A stretch of 64,000 bases of DNA from assembly GCF_026340565.1 (NCBI RefSeq), contig NZ_JAPEPB010000001.1, forward strand, positions 6,732,001-6,796,000, read 5' to 3'. A program made the translations under genes and the position numbers. Positions 6,394-16,060 of the stretch are shown one piece after another. Each line of letters begins with the position of its first letter. Within the stretch, counting starts at the first letter, position 1. The notes under the pieces were generated by a model. It did no database searches. It was not told the DNA's origin and was given only the letters and a program-made list of their open reading frames with translations. This DNA is from Kitasatospora sp. NBC_01287. Its GTDB lineage: Bacteria > Actinomycetota > Actinomycetes > Streptomycetales > Streptomycetaceae.

Positions 6394-8814
6394 CTACCCG
6401 CGCTTCTCCGGCCGGCCCAGCCTGAGCAGCCGCCGCAGCGCGGCGCCGGCCCGGGCCTTGGCAGCCCGCGTGCGCAGGCGCGCCGCGAGGATCCGGTCGG
6501 CCAGCCGCCAGCCGACCCGGGCCGTCGAGGCGGGCAGCAGCAGCGCGCGCAGCCGCTGCCGGCGGCCGGCCGAGGCCCGCAGGCCGGCCCGCACCACCCG
6601 CACGTCCGACCCCAGCGGCGTCGGCCGCTCGGCCTCGCGGGCGTAGAGCACCCGCTCGGTGGCCAGCGCCACCCGACCCATCGCGGCCCGGGACGGCCCG
6701 TCCAAGCCGCCCGCCTCGCTGATCCGCTCCCCGGTGAAGCGGGGGCTCTGCGCCTCGTCGGGTGCGATGCCGAGGTCCCAGGCGGAGTCGACCAGCTCCT
6801 GCCAGGCGGCCAGCACCTGCTCCTCGCTCAGTCCACCGCCGGGGCCGCCGGAGCGGCGGCGGCCCTCACCGAGCCGACGGCGCCGCAGCCTGGTCCGCCA
6901 GGCCATCGGCCACAGCAGCAGGAGCAGGACCGCCGCGCCCGCCGCGATCAGGCCGAGCAGCCGCGGGGAGAGGCCGGAGGCGCCGCCGGTCGAGGCCAGC
7001 GGCACGGGCACCGCCTGCTGCGAGGGCTGGGCGTTGCCGCAACCGCCCTGCTTGCGCGCCACGAGCGGGCAGGAGTCGGCCGAGGGCAGCGCATTGGGGT
7101 CGCTCGCGCCGGCCGAGGGCTGGTCGGGGCTGGCGCTGGCGCTCGGCGCGGTCTGCGCACCGCTGTAGTCGGGCGCCGTCCCGCGGCTGGGCGTCGGCTC
7201 GAAGCGCAGCCAGCCGGCGCCGGCGAAGTACAGCTCGGGCCAGGCGTGGTAGTCCTGGCTGCCGACCTCGTAGTCGCCGTTGCCCAGGGCGTGGCCGGGA
7301 GCGAAGCCGACCGCCACCCGGGCCGGGATCCCCAGCGTGCGGGCCATCGCCGCCATGGTGGCGGCGAAGTGCACGCAGAAGCCCTTCTTGTCCTGCAGGA
7401 ACTTCACGATCGCGGCCGGCCCGGTGCCCGGGTCGATCGAGGTGTTGTAGGTGAAGCCGCCGCTGGTGGTGAACCAGTCCTGCAGCGCCACCGCCTTGTC
7501 GAAGGCGGTCTCCTTGCCGCTGGTCACCTGCAGCGCGGTCTGCTTCACCAGGCCCGGCAGGTTGGCGGGCAGCTTGAGGTAGGTGTCGGTGATCGACCTG
7601 GGCGCGGTGCCGGCCGCGCGCAGCTGGTCCGCGGTGGGGTCCACGGTCAGCGAGGTGACCGTGTAGGTCAGGCCGGTGGCCTGCTGGCCGTGGTCGCCCA
7701 CCAGCGAGCCGATCTGCGGCTCGTACCGCCAGCTGCCCGGCGGCTGCACCCGGTCGATCGGGTACGGCGCGGGCAGCCAGTCGGTGCTGAGGTCCGAGGA
7801 GACCGCGACCTGGGTGTCGAAGGTGCTGGTGGCCACGTCCCCGGCCAGGCCCTCGGGGCGCGGCAGCGTGCTGGGAACCGCCACGACGTCCTGCTTGCCG
7901 GGCTTCCACTCCTGGCCGTCGAACTCGTCCAGCGCGGTGATCCGCAGGTAGGCGGTGGCCAGCGCGGGGTCGGTGCCGTGGTACTTGATCAGCTGCTGGT
8001 TGCCCGAGCGGCGCAGCCCGTCGGTCAGCGAGACCACGGGGCTGAGCGCGCTGATGTTGCCGCCGCCGCTGCCCGTGCCGGTGTCGCCGAAGCCGCCGTT
8101 GACCAGGCTGAGGTCCCAGGCGGGCGCCAGCGCCGGCAGCACCAGGGCGCAGACCAGGGCGAGCAGCCCGATCCGGTGGCCGCCCATGGACAGGCCGCCG
8201 CGGTTCTCCCCGGCGCCGTGGAAGACCCGGCCCCAGCGGGAGAGCCGGTCGCCGCCCTCGGCGAAGAGCAGCATCAGGTAGCCGGCCCCGGCGGCCAGGA
8301 ACCAGAGCCAGGCCGCCCCGCCCGCCGCTCCGGCCAGCCCGGTGCCCACCGAGTAGAGGGCCAGCAGCGGCAGGCCGGCCAGCGAGGCCCTGCGGTAGCT
8401 GACCGAGAGGGTGTCCACCAGCAGGGCCACCGCGGCCACCGCCGCGATCAGCAGGAAGCGCAGGCCCGGGGTGTCGGGGGCCGGGATCGAGTACTGCTGG
8501 ATGTCGGTGCCGGCCGAGCCGACCAGGTCGCTCAGTGCCTGCGGGGTGGCCGAGCCGGGCAGCACGCCGACCACGAAGCTGGACCGGATCGCACCGAAGA
8601 GCAGCAGGTAGGCCACGGCCAGCAGCTGGACCAGCAGGACCAGCGGACGGGCCAGCGCGATCCGGCGCAGCCCGGCGCCGACCAGCGCGATCACCAGGAT
8701 CAGCCCGCCGGCCGGCATCATCCAGCCGGCGGGGCGCACCAGCGGGCTCAGGCCCAGCATGGCCAGCGCGCTGGCCAGCGCGGCGTACACGGTCAGTCTC
8801 GCGCGGGTGGTCAT
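6394..8814 (-). CDS. TgpA-like transmembrane transglutaminase (DUF3488)
   Basis: 806-residue membrane enzyme. The N-terminal third has a cluster of about six helices (to about residue 230) of the DUF3488 type. An extracytoplasmic domain follows with a transglutaminase/protease-like core: Cys480 in KKGFCVHFAATMAAMARTLGIPARV and His523 in DYHAWPELYF, with the following RFEPTP segment in the place of the third residue. A further helix at about 610-630 leads to a cytoplasmic tail of the DUF4129 type. It probably acts on proteins or peptides outside the membrane. ATG 8814 overlaps the DUF58 stop by ATGA, so translation is coupled. It is the last gene of the MoxR-DUF58-transglutaminase operon. Confidence 0.88.
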   Translation of the reverse strand: MTTRARLTVYAALASALAMLGLSPLVRPAGWMMPAGGLILVIALVGAGLRRIALARPLVLLVQLLAVAYLLLFGAIRSSFVVGVLPGSATPQALSDLVGSAGTDIQQYSIPAPDTPGLRFLLIAAVAAVALLVDTLSVSYRRASLAGLPLLALYSVGTGLAGAAGGAAWLWFLAAGAGYLMLLFAEGGDRLSRWGRVFHGAGENRGGLSMGGHRIGLLALVCALVLPALAPAWDLSLVNGGFGDTGTGSGGGNISALSPVVSLTDGLRRSGNQQLIKYHGTDPALATAYLRITALDEFDGQEWKPGKQDVVAVPSTLPRPEGLAGDVATSTFDTQVAVSSDLSTDWLPAPYPIDRVQPPGSWRYEPQIGSLVGDHGQQATGLTYTVTSLTVDPTADQLRAAGTAPRSITDTYLKLPANLPGLVKQTALQVTSGKETAFDKAVALQDWFTTSGGFTYNTSIDPGTGPAAIVKFLQDKKGFCVHFAATMAAMARTLGIPARVAVGFAPGHALGNGDYEVGSQDYHAWPELYFAGAGWLRFEPTPSRGTAPDYSGAQTAPSASASPDQPSAGASDPNALPSADSCPLVARKQGGCGNAQPSQQAVPVPLASTGGASGLSPRLLGLIAAGAAVLLLLLWPMAWRTRLRRRRLGEGRRRSGGPGGGLSEEQVLAAWQELVDSAWDLGIAPDEAQSPRFTGERISEAGGLDGPSRAAMGRVALATERVLYAREAERPTPLGSDVRVVRAGLRASAGRRQRLRALLLPASTARVGWRLADRILAARLRTRAAKARAGAALRRLLRLGRPEKRG

Positions 8815-10127
8815 GCGCTCGCCCCCTTCCGGGCCTGGGCCTGGGCCTGGCGGTCCGCCAGGCGCCACAGCTCGGGAACCGCGTCGCCGGCCTGCGCGGG
8901 CAGCACCGTCCAGCCGGCCTCCCGGAGCAGCCGCACCGGCCGTTCCAGCTCGTCGTGGCCGGAGTCGGGGAAGACCTGGCGCAGGCCCGCCCAGCTCCCG
9001 GTGTCCAGCACGAAGGCGACCGCCGCCCCGGCCCGGCGGCGCAGCCGCCCGAGGCTGGCCACCTGCTCGTCGTCCAGGGTGCCGAGGATGGCCACCAGCA
9101 GGCCCTCGCCGCCCATCCGCAGCACCTCCTCGGCCCGGGCCAGCCCGCTGCCGGAGGAGTGTTCGACCACCGCGAGCGCGTCCAGCAGCAGGCCGACCGA
9201 GTCGCTGACCGAGCCGGTGCCGGGCGCGTTGGTCTCGGGGACCTGGATGCCGCTGTCGGTCAGCAGCCGGGTCCGGTAGCCGCGCTCCAGCAGGTGGCCG
9301 CCGACCGAGGCCGCGCAGCTGACCGCCCACTCGAAGGAGGAGGCGGGCCCGCTGCCGCGGTGGCCGATCTCCCGGGTGTCCAGCAGCACCGTGGCCCGGG
9401 CCTTCAGCGGCTGCTCCTCGCGGCGCACCATCAGCTCGCCGTACTTGGCGGTGGACTTCCAGTGCACCCGGCGCAGGTCGTCCCCGTGCCGGTACTCGCG
9501 CGGCACGGTGTCGTCGTCCCCGGCCAGCGCCACCGCGCGCGAGGTGCTGTCGCCGTAGCCGGCCCACTCGCCGCTCAGCCGCACGGCCGGCAGCGGCTGG
9601 ACCTGCGGAACCACGGTGAGGGTGTCGGCGGCGCTGAACGAGCGGGTCAGCTCGCACATGCCGAACGGGTCGGTCAGCCGCAGCTGCAGCGGGCCCAGCG
9701 GGTAGCGGCCGCGCAGGTCGGAGCGGACCCGGTAGGAGACCTCGCGGAAGCCGCGCGGCTCGACCCGGTCCAGCACGAAGCGCGGACGCGGCCCGAGCAC
9801 GTAGGGCACCTTGTCCTCCAGCATCAGCAGACCGGTGGGCACCCGGGAGATGTTGTCCACCCGCAGGTGGACCCGGGCCTCCTGGCCGGCCGAGGCGCGG
9901 TGCGGGGTGAGCCGCCGGCCGCTGGCCACCCGGTAGCGGGTGCGCACCAGCAGCAGCGCGGCCGCCACCGGCAGCGCGACCAGCAGCACGCCCACCCGCA
10001 GCAGGGCGCTCTGGCCCAGCAGGTAGGAGCAGAGCAGCGCGGTCAGGCCGGCGGCCAGGAAGGAGCGGCCGCGGGTGGTCAGGCCGCGCATCCCGGCCCG
10101 GAAGCCGGACGGGTCGTCCTGGGCCAC
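8811..10127 (-). CDS. DUF58 membrane-anchored protein
   Basis: 438-residue protein with two adjacent membrane helices near residues 20-60, a beta-rich domain, then the DUF58 signature VPREYRHGDDLRRVHWKSTAK (about 212-232) and a C-terminal von Willebrand A-like fold (ATVLLDTRE). DUF58 proteins nearly always accompany MoxR ATPases and are thought to be chaperone targets or adaptors in assembling membrane or envelope complexes. GTG 10127 lies 1 bp past the MoxR stop, and its own TGA overlaps the transglutaminase ATG. Confidence 0.88.
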   Translation of the reverse strand: MAQDDPSGFRAGMRGLTTRGRSFLAAGLTALLCSYLLGQSALLRVGVLLVALPVAAALLLVRTRYRVASGRRLTPHRASAGQEARVHLRVDNISRVPTGLLMLEDKVPYVLGPRPRFVLDRVEPRGFREVSYRVRSDLRGRYPLGPLQLRLTDPFGMCELTRSFSAADTLTVVPQVQPLPAVRLSGEWAGYGDSTSRAVALAGDDDTVPREYRHGDDLRRVHWKSTAKYGELMVRREEQPLKARATVLLDTREIGHRGSGPASSFEWAVSCAASVGGHLLERGYRTRLLTDSGIQVPETNAPGTGSVSDSVGLLLDALAVVEHSSGSGLARAEEVLRMGGEGLLVAILGTLDDEQVASLGRLRRRAGAAVAFVLDTGSWAGLRQVFPDSGHDELERPVRLLREAGWTVLPAQAGDAVPELWRLADRQAQAQARKGASA

Positions 10128-10128
10128 C

Positions 10129-11184
<1,056 letters not shown>

Positions 11185-11327
11185 CCGTTCGCTCCTCGCC
11201 CCTGCTCGTGCCGGTCCACCTGTCCGGGACCGGCCGCAGCCGCATTCTTCCCTGAGGGGTGGCCAGAAGTCACCCGAAGGAGCGACGCGCGGGGCGGGGC
11301 CGCGGTTGCGGCCCCGGAGCGCCGGGG

Positions 11328-11885
11328 TCAGCGCACCTCGCGGAGCAGTCCGGTGTGCACGTCGAAGACGAAGCCGCGCACGTCATCCGCGTGCAGCAGG
11401 AAGGGCGAGGTGCGCACCCGCTGCATCGACTGACGCACGTCGTCGTCCAGGTCGAGGAAGGACTCCACCGCCCACTGCGGGCGCTGGCCGACCTCCCGCT
11501 CCAGCTCGTGGCGGAAGTCCTCGGTCAGGCCGAGCAGGCCGCAGCCGGTGTGGTGGATCAGCGCGATCGAGCGGGTGCCCAGGGCGCGCTGGCTGATGGT
11601 CAGCGAGCGGATCGTGTCATCGGTGACCACGCCGCCGGCGTTGCGGATGATGTGGGCGTCGCCCAGCTCCAGGCCGAGCGCGGCGAACAGGTCGAGCCTG
11701 GCGTCCATGCAGGCGACCACGGCCACCTTCTGGACCGGACGGGCGTCCATGCCGCCGTCCTTGAAGGTCTCGGCGTAGACGCGGTTGGCGCTGATGAAGC
11801 GCTCGATGATCGATTCGGTGGCGGGCGACTCAGCGGCCGGTGCGGCGGAGTCGGCGGAGGACGGCCGGTCGGGGGTCACGGTCAT
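11328..11885 (-). CDS. Beta-class carbonic anhydrase
   Basis: 185-residue zinc enzyme interconverting CO2 and bicarbonate in the cytosol. The zinc ligands and active-site dyad are visible: CMDARLD (Cys, Asp, Arg), and HTGCG (His and Cys), with the RNAGG loop between them. The short form without a long C-terminal extension resembles the Rv1284 type. ATG 11885 is followed by an acidic, Ser/Ala-rich leader of about 24 residues before the fold. It is divergent from rsmH across a 364-bp gap and separated from the MoxR operon by 143 bp. Confidence 0.92.
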   Translation of the reverse strand: MTVTPDRPSSADSAAPAAESPATESIIERFISANRVYAETFKDGGMDARPVQKVAVVACMDARLDLFAALGLELGDAHIIRNAGGVVTDDTIRSLTISQRALGTRSIALIHHTGCGLLGLTEDFRHELEREVGQRPQWAVESFLDLDDDVRQSMQRVRTSPFLLHADDVRGFVFDVHTGLLREVR

Positions 11886-12249
11886 AGGTACGACGTTAGT
11901 AGGAATCAGCGGTGAGCGGTGTGCTCGCAACGATTTACCGGGGCCGGTGTGATGGAGCACATATGGCGCACGGATGGAGCACAACGGGCGCGTGGCGCAG
12001 GCGGGCGGCGCGGGCCAGGACGGTAGTCTGACGCTCCGTACGCAGCCCGCGGCCTCCTCCCGCTCCGTGCCACCTGACGCACCTTCCCCGGCGCCGGGCG
12101 GTTCCCTTCCCCCCAGTGAGCGGGCGGGGACCCCGGGTGGCGTCCAGGCCCGCCGGCGCCGTGGGCCAGAATGGGGCGAAACCACAGCGCCCGGCGGACT
12201 CAGCAGGTCGGCGGGGCGGCTTCCCGGCAATCGAAAGGCGCCCGCGCGG
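11886..12249. promoter_or_regulatory. Divergent intergenic region upstream of rsmH
   Basis: This 364-bp region between the carbonic anhydrase and rsmH genes holds three helically spaced direct repeats (11952-11984, listed separately) and a TAGTCT hexamer at 12024-12029 that could be a -10 for the dcw cluster. No ORF with a credible start lies here: the frame of rsmH is open upstream to 11974 but has no supported start or ribosome binding site. Confidence 0.5.
11952..11984 (+). repeat. Three 11-bp direct repeats
   Basis: ATGGAGCACAT (11952-11962), ATGGCGCACGG (11963-11973) and ATGGAGCACAA (11974-11984) are contiguous. The core ATGG[A/C]GCAC recurs exactly every 11 bp, one helical turn, as expected of a cooperative binding site. 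The TGGNG core resembles MraZ boxes, but those are typically spaced 10 bp. Confidence 0.7.
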
Positions 12250-13224
12250 ATGGCCACTGGCACACCGGAACCCAAGCATGTCCCGGTCATGCTGCAACGC
12301 TGCATGGACGCCCTGGCCCCGGCGATCAGCGCGCCCGGCGCGGTGGTGGTGGACGCCACCCTGGGCCTGGGCGGCCACAGCGAGGCGCTGCTCACCCAGT
12401 TCCCCGAGGTCAGGCTGATCGCGGTGGACCGCGACCCGCAGGCGCTGCGCCTCTCCGCCGAGCGGCTCGCCCCGTTCGGGGACCGGGCCACCCTGGTGCA
12501 CGCGGTCTACGACGAGATCCCGGACGTGCTGGCGGAGCTGGGCATCGAAGAGGTGCAGGGCCTGCTCTTCGACCTCGGGGTCTCCTCGATGCAGCTGGAC
12601 GAGGCCGAGCGCGGCTTCGCCTACGCCCAGGACGCCCCGCTGGACATGCGGATGGACCAGACCCGCGGCCTGAGCGCCGCCGAGGTGCTCAACACCTACG
12701 GCCACGGCGACCTGGCCCGGATCCTCAAGGTCTACGGCGAGGAGCGGTTCGCCGGCAAGATCGCCTCGGTGATCCTGCGTGAGCGTGCGAAGGAACCGTT
12801 CACCAACAGCGCGCGTCTGGTCGAGTTGGTGCGCAACGCGATCCCGGCGGCCACCCGGCGCACCGGCGGCAACCCCGCCAAGCGGACCTTCCAGGCGCTG
12901 CGGATCGAGGTCAACGGCGAGCTGGAGGTGCTCGACCGGGCCGTGCCGGGCGCGCTGGAGGTGCTCGCGGTGGGCGGCCGGATCGCGGTGATGTCGTACC
13001 AGTCGCTGGAGGACCGCCTGGTCAAGCAGTACTTCGCGGCGGCCGCCACCAGCACCGCGCCGCCCGGGCTGCCGTTCGTCCCCGAGGAGTACCAGCCCTG
13101 GCTCAAGCTGATCACCCGTGGCGCCGAACTCGCCACGGAGGCCGAGATCGAGGAGAACCGGCGCGCCGCGCCCGTCCGGCTGCGGGTGGCGGAGAGGATC
13201 CGCAGTACGGGAACCCGGGGCTGA
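12250..13224 (+). CDS. rsmH: 16S rRNA m4C1402 methyltransferase
   Basis: 324-residue RsmH (MraW). It N4-methylates C1402 of 16S rRNA in the decoding centre and is the usual first gene of dcw clusters. Visible features are HVPVMLQRCMDAL, SAM motif I DATLGLGGHS, the AVDRDPQAL acidic segment, LFDLGVSSMQLDEAERGFAY, and the GGRIAVMSYQSLEDRLVKQ motif near the C-terminus. ATG 12250 is chosen because homologues start just before the HVPVML motif; the in-frame upstream extension has no SD-preceded start. No mraZ gene precedes it, whereas many bacteria have one. It is followed by ftsL after about 30-45 bp, depending on the ftsL start. Confidence 0.94.
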   Translation: MATGTPEPKHVPVMLQRCMDALAPAISAPGAVVVDATLGLGGHSEALLTQFPEVRLIAVDRDPQALRLSAERLAPFGDRATLVHAVYDEIPDVLAELGIEEVQGLLFDLGVSSMQLDEAERGFAYAQDAPLDMRMDQTRGLSAAEVLNTYGHGDLARILKVYGEERFAGKIASVILRERAKEPFTNSARLVELVRNAIPAATRRTGGNPAKRTFQALRIEVNGELEVLDRAVPGALEVLAVGGRIAVMSYQSLEDRLVKQYFAAAATSTAPPGLPFVPEEYQPWLKLITRGAELATEAEIEENRRAAPVRLRVAERIRSTGTRG

Positions 13225-13253
13225 GGGCGCGCACGGGGGGCAGGCGGGCGAGC

Positions 13254-13955
13254 GTGAGGGAGAGCGTGGTGCAGGCGGCCGGCGAGGGAGTGCAGCGGGG
13301 CAGGCTGCTGCCCGGGCAGTTGGGGCGGGCCCGGATCACCGTGCGCCCCGGGCGGCCGCCGGGCGGCGGGCGGGGGCGCACGCCGTTCGCGGTGCTGGTG
13401 GTGGTGCTGCTGGCGGCGGGGCTGCTCGGCCTGCTGATGCTGAACACCGCGCTGAACGAGGGTTCCTTCGAACTGACGAAGCTGCAGAAGCAGACCACCA
13501 CCCAGACCGACCAGCAGCAGGGCCTGCAGCAGCAGATCGACCACGCCGCCGCCCCCGACGCGCTGGAGCAGCGGGCCCGTCAGCTGGGCATGGCGCCGGG
13601 CGGGGACCCGGCCTTCCTGCAGGACGACGGCAAGGTGCTCGGCAGCCCGGCCGCCGCCAAGGACAGCCCGCCGGTCAAGCGCACCGGCAGTGGCCTGTGG
13701 CCGAGTGCCGCGCAGCCCACCGCCGGGCCCGCGTCCTCGGCCGCGCCGAGTCAGGGCACATCCCAGGGCACGCCCCCGAGTCCGGGTGCCGCCGCGCCGC
13801 CGCCGGCCGCGCCGAGCAGCGCCGCGCCGGGCGCCGTCGCGTCCACCGATCCGGGCGCCACCGGCGAGGGTTCGCTGCGGGTCGACCCGGTCAGCCCGTC
13901 GCCGGGCGGCGGCCAGAGTCCCAGTCCGAGCCCGAGCGGAAGCGCTGCCCGATGA
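13254..13955 (+). CDS. ftsL: FtsL-like septum protein
   Basis: Bitopic division protein of up to 233 residues. The single membrane helix is at about 45-64 (FAVLVVVLLAAGLLGLLML), followed by a Gln-rich coiled coil (LTKLQKQTTTQTDQQQGLQQQ) and an LEQRARQLGMAPGGDPAFL segment typical of actinobacterial FtsL/DivIC-like proteins. The last 90 residues are a Pro/Ala/Ser-rich tail. It likely bridges FtsI/FtsW to FtsQ. GTG 13254 is the first in-frame start, but GAGGGA lies inside it and is spaced for GTG 13266 or 13269, so the true start may be there. The stop overlaps the ftsI ATG as ATGA. Confidence 0.82.
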   Translation: MRESVVQAAGEGVQRGRLLPGQLGRARITVRPGRPPGGGRGRTPFAVLVVVLLAAGLLGLLMLNTALNEGSFELTKLQKQTTTQTDQQQGLQQQIDHAAAPDALEQRARQLGMAPGGDPAFLQDDGKVLGSPAAAKDSPPVKRTGSGLWPSAAQPTAGPASSAAPSQGTSQGTPPSPGAAAPPPAAPSSAAPGAVASTDPGATGEGSLRVDPVSPSPGGGQSPSPSPSGSAAR

Positions 13956-16057
13956 CCACCCCACGCCGTCCCCGCACCCCCGGCGAGCGCGACCGGGGCG
14001 CGCCCCAGCAGCGGCGCACCGGCGAGGGCGCCCGCCAGGGCGCCCGCCAGGCCGCCCGGCCCAGGCGCCCGGCCGAGCCGCGCCGTCCGCAGGAGCCGCC
14101 CCGCCGGCCCGCCGCCCGCCCGGCCGGCCGGCCCGCAGCCAAGCGCCCGGCGCCCGCCCGCCGCCCGCAGCCGCGCCGCCTCAAGCTGGCCGACCCCAGG
14201 CGCCGGCTGCGGGTGGTGCTGATCTCGCTCGCCGTGGTGTTCTCGCTCTTCGCGGCCCGCCTGGTGCAGATCCAGCTGCTCGACGCGGGCTCCCTGGCGA
14301 CGGACGCCGGCGTCTACCGGTACAGCGACGTCGTGCTGCCGGCCACCCGCGGTTCGATAACGGCCGCCGACGGGGCGGCGCTGGCGACCACGGTGGACGC
14401 CTACGACATCACCGCCGACCCGACCCACTTCACCCAGAGCGCGCTGCACATCACCGACGGCCCCGAGCAGGCCGCCGCCCTGCTGGCGCCGATCGTGAAC
14501 GTGCCCAAGGACAAGCTGGTCGCCAGGCTGCGCGCCTCCGGCACGGGCGTCACGCTGGCCTCCCGGCAGACCCCGCAGGTCCGCAGCCAGCTCTTCGACC
14601 TGCGTGCCGCGCTCGCCAAGAAGGTCGACACCAAGGCCTGCCGGGCGCAGAAGGCGCTCACCGCCAAGCCCCTCGACCAAGGCGGCCGGAGCACCATCGA
14701 CGAGAGCTGCGCCAATCCGCTGGAGGGCCTCTACTACGTGGCCACCACGGCCCGCGTCTACCCGGCCGACGGCCTGGCGGCCAACCTGGTCGGCTTCGTC
14801 AACGCCCAGGGAGCCGGAGCCGGCGGCCTGGAGCTGCAGTACCAGAAGGCACTGGCCGGCCAGGACGGCCACCGCACCTCGGCGGTCTCCGGCGGCCAGC
14901 CGATCCCCACCGTCGGCGGCACCACCGAGAAGGACCCGGTGCCCGGCAGCGACGTGCGCCTGACGATCAATCCGGACATCCAGTGGGCCGCCCAGCGGGC
15001 CATCACCGACCAGGTGAGCACGGCCGGCGCGGAGAAGGGCTACGTGATCGTCCAGGACGTGAAGACCGGTCAGGTGCTGGCGATGGCCACCTCGCCCGGC
15101 TTCAACCCCAACGACCTGAGCTCCGCCACCCCCGACCAACTCGGCAACCCGGCCCTGCAGGACGCCTACGAGCCCGGCAGCACCGCGAAGCTGATGACCA
15201 TGGCCGCCGTGATCGACACCGGCAGCGCCCAGTGGGACACGCACGTCACGGTGCCGGGCACGCTGACCCGGGCGGGGCAGGTCTTCCACGACGACGTCGA
15301 CCACGACACCTGGTACCTGACCCTGAACGGGGTGCTCGCCAAGTCCTCCAACATCGGCACCATCGAGGCGGCCGAGCACCTGGGCAAGGACCAGCAGCAG
15401 TCCAACCAGATCCTCGGCGGCTACCTGCAGAAGTTCGGCATCGGCCAGCCCAGCGGCCTGGACTTCCCCGGCGAGACCCGCGGCATCCTGGCCAACCCGG
15501 CCGCCTGGCAGGGCACCCAGCAGTACACCATCCCGTTCGGCCAGGGCCTGTCGCTCAACGCGCTGCAGGCCACCTCGGTCTACTCCACCATCGCCAACGG
15601 CGGTGTCCGGGTGGCGCCCAGCCTGGTGGCGGGCGCCACGGGCCCGGACGGCCGCTTCGTGCCGGCCGCGTCCGGGGCGCAGACCCAGGTGGTCAAGCCG
15701 GAGACCGCCAAGACGCTGGCGCAGATGCTGGAGTCGGTGGTCACCGACGACCAGGGGACCGGCAACACCGCCCAGATCCCGGGCTACCGGGTGGCCGGAA
15801 AGACCGGGACGGCCAACCGGGTGGACCCCAAGACCGGCAAGTACAACGGCTACACCGCCTCCTTCATCGGCTTCGCGCCCGCCGACGCGCCCCGGCTCAC
15901 GGTCTCCTGCGTGATCCAGGACCCGGTCAACGGCCACTTCGGCGGTCCGCTCTGCGGTCCGGTCTTCAAACAGGTGATGGAGTTCGCCCTGAAGACCCTC
16001 CAGGTGCCGCCGAGCGGCAGCGCGGCGCCCAACCTGCCCGTCGACTGGAAGCCCTGA
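13952..16057 (+). CDS. ftsI: Septal transpeptidase FtsI (PBP3)
   Basis: 701-residue class B penicillin-binding protein that crosslinks septal peptidoglycan. The first 85 residues are a Pro/Arg-rich cytoplasmic region, followed by one membrane helix (about 87-107), a pedestal domain and the transpeptidase domain. The three active-site motifs are present: Ser410 in YEPGSTAKLM (SxxK), SSN (SxN), and AGKTGTA (KTG). The start ATGACC overlaps the ftsL stop. The C-terminal CVIQDPVNGHFGG segment is normal for actinobacterial FtsI. Partners are FtsW, FtsL and FtsQ, all encoded in the same cluster. Confidence 0.95.
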   Translation: MTTPRRPRTPGERDRGAPQQRRTGEGARQGARQAARPRRPAEPRRPQEPPRRPAARPAGRPAAKRPAPARRPQPRRLKLADPRRRLRVVLISLAVVFSLFAARLVQIQLLDAGSLATDAGVYRYSDVVLPATRGSITAADGAALATTVDAYDITADPTHFTQSALHITDGPEQAAALLAPIVNVPKDKLVARLRASGTGVTLASRQTPQVRSQLFDLRAALAKKVDTKACRAQKALTAKPLDQGGRSTIDESCANPLEGLYYVATTARVYPADGLAANLVGFVNAQGAGAGGLELQYQKALAGQDGHRTSAVSGGQPIPTVGGTTEKDPVPGSDVRLTINPDIQWAAQRAITDQVSTAGAEKGYVIVQDVKTGQVLAMATSPGFNPNDLSSATPDQLGNPALQDAYEPGSTAKLMTMAAVIDTGSAQWDTHVTVPGTLTRAGQVFHDDVDHDTWYLTLNGVLAKSSNIGTIEAAEHLGKDQQQSNQILGGYLQKFGIGQPSGLDFPGETRGILANPAAWQGTQQYTIPFGQGLSLNALQATSVYSTIANGGVRVAPSLVAGATGPDGRFVPAASGAQTQVVKPETAKTLAQMLESVVTDDQGTGNTAQIPGYRVAGKTGTANRVDPKTGKYNGYTASFIGFAPADAPRLTVSCVIQDPVNGHFGGPLCGPVFKQVMEFALKTLQVPPSGSAAPNLPVDWKP

Positions 16058-16060
16058 ACC

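Noticed and set aside
11974..12249. N-terminal extension of RsmH or a separate small gene.
   Set aside because: The frame is open, but there is no supported start, and RsmH homologues begin at the HVPVML motif.
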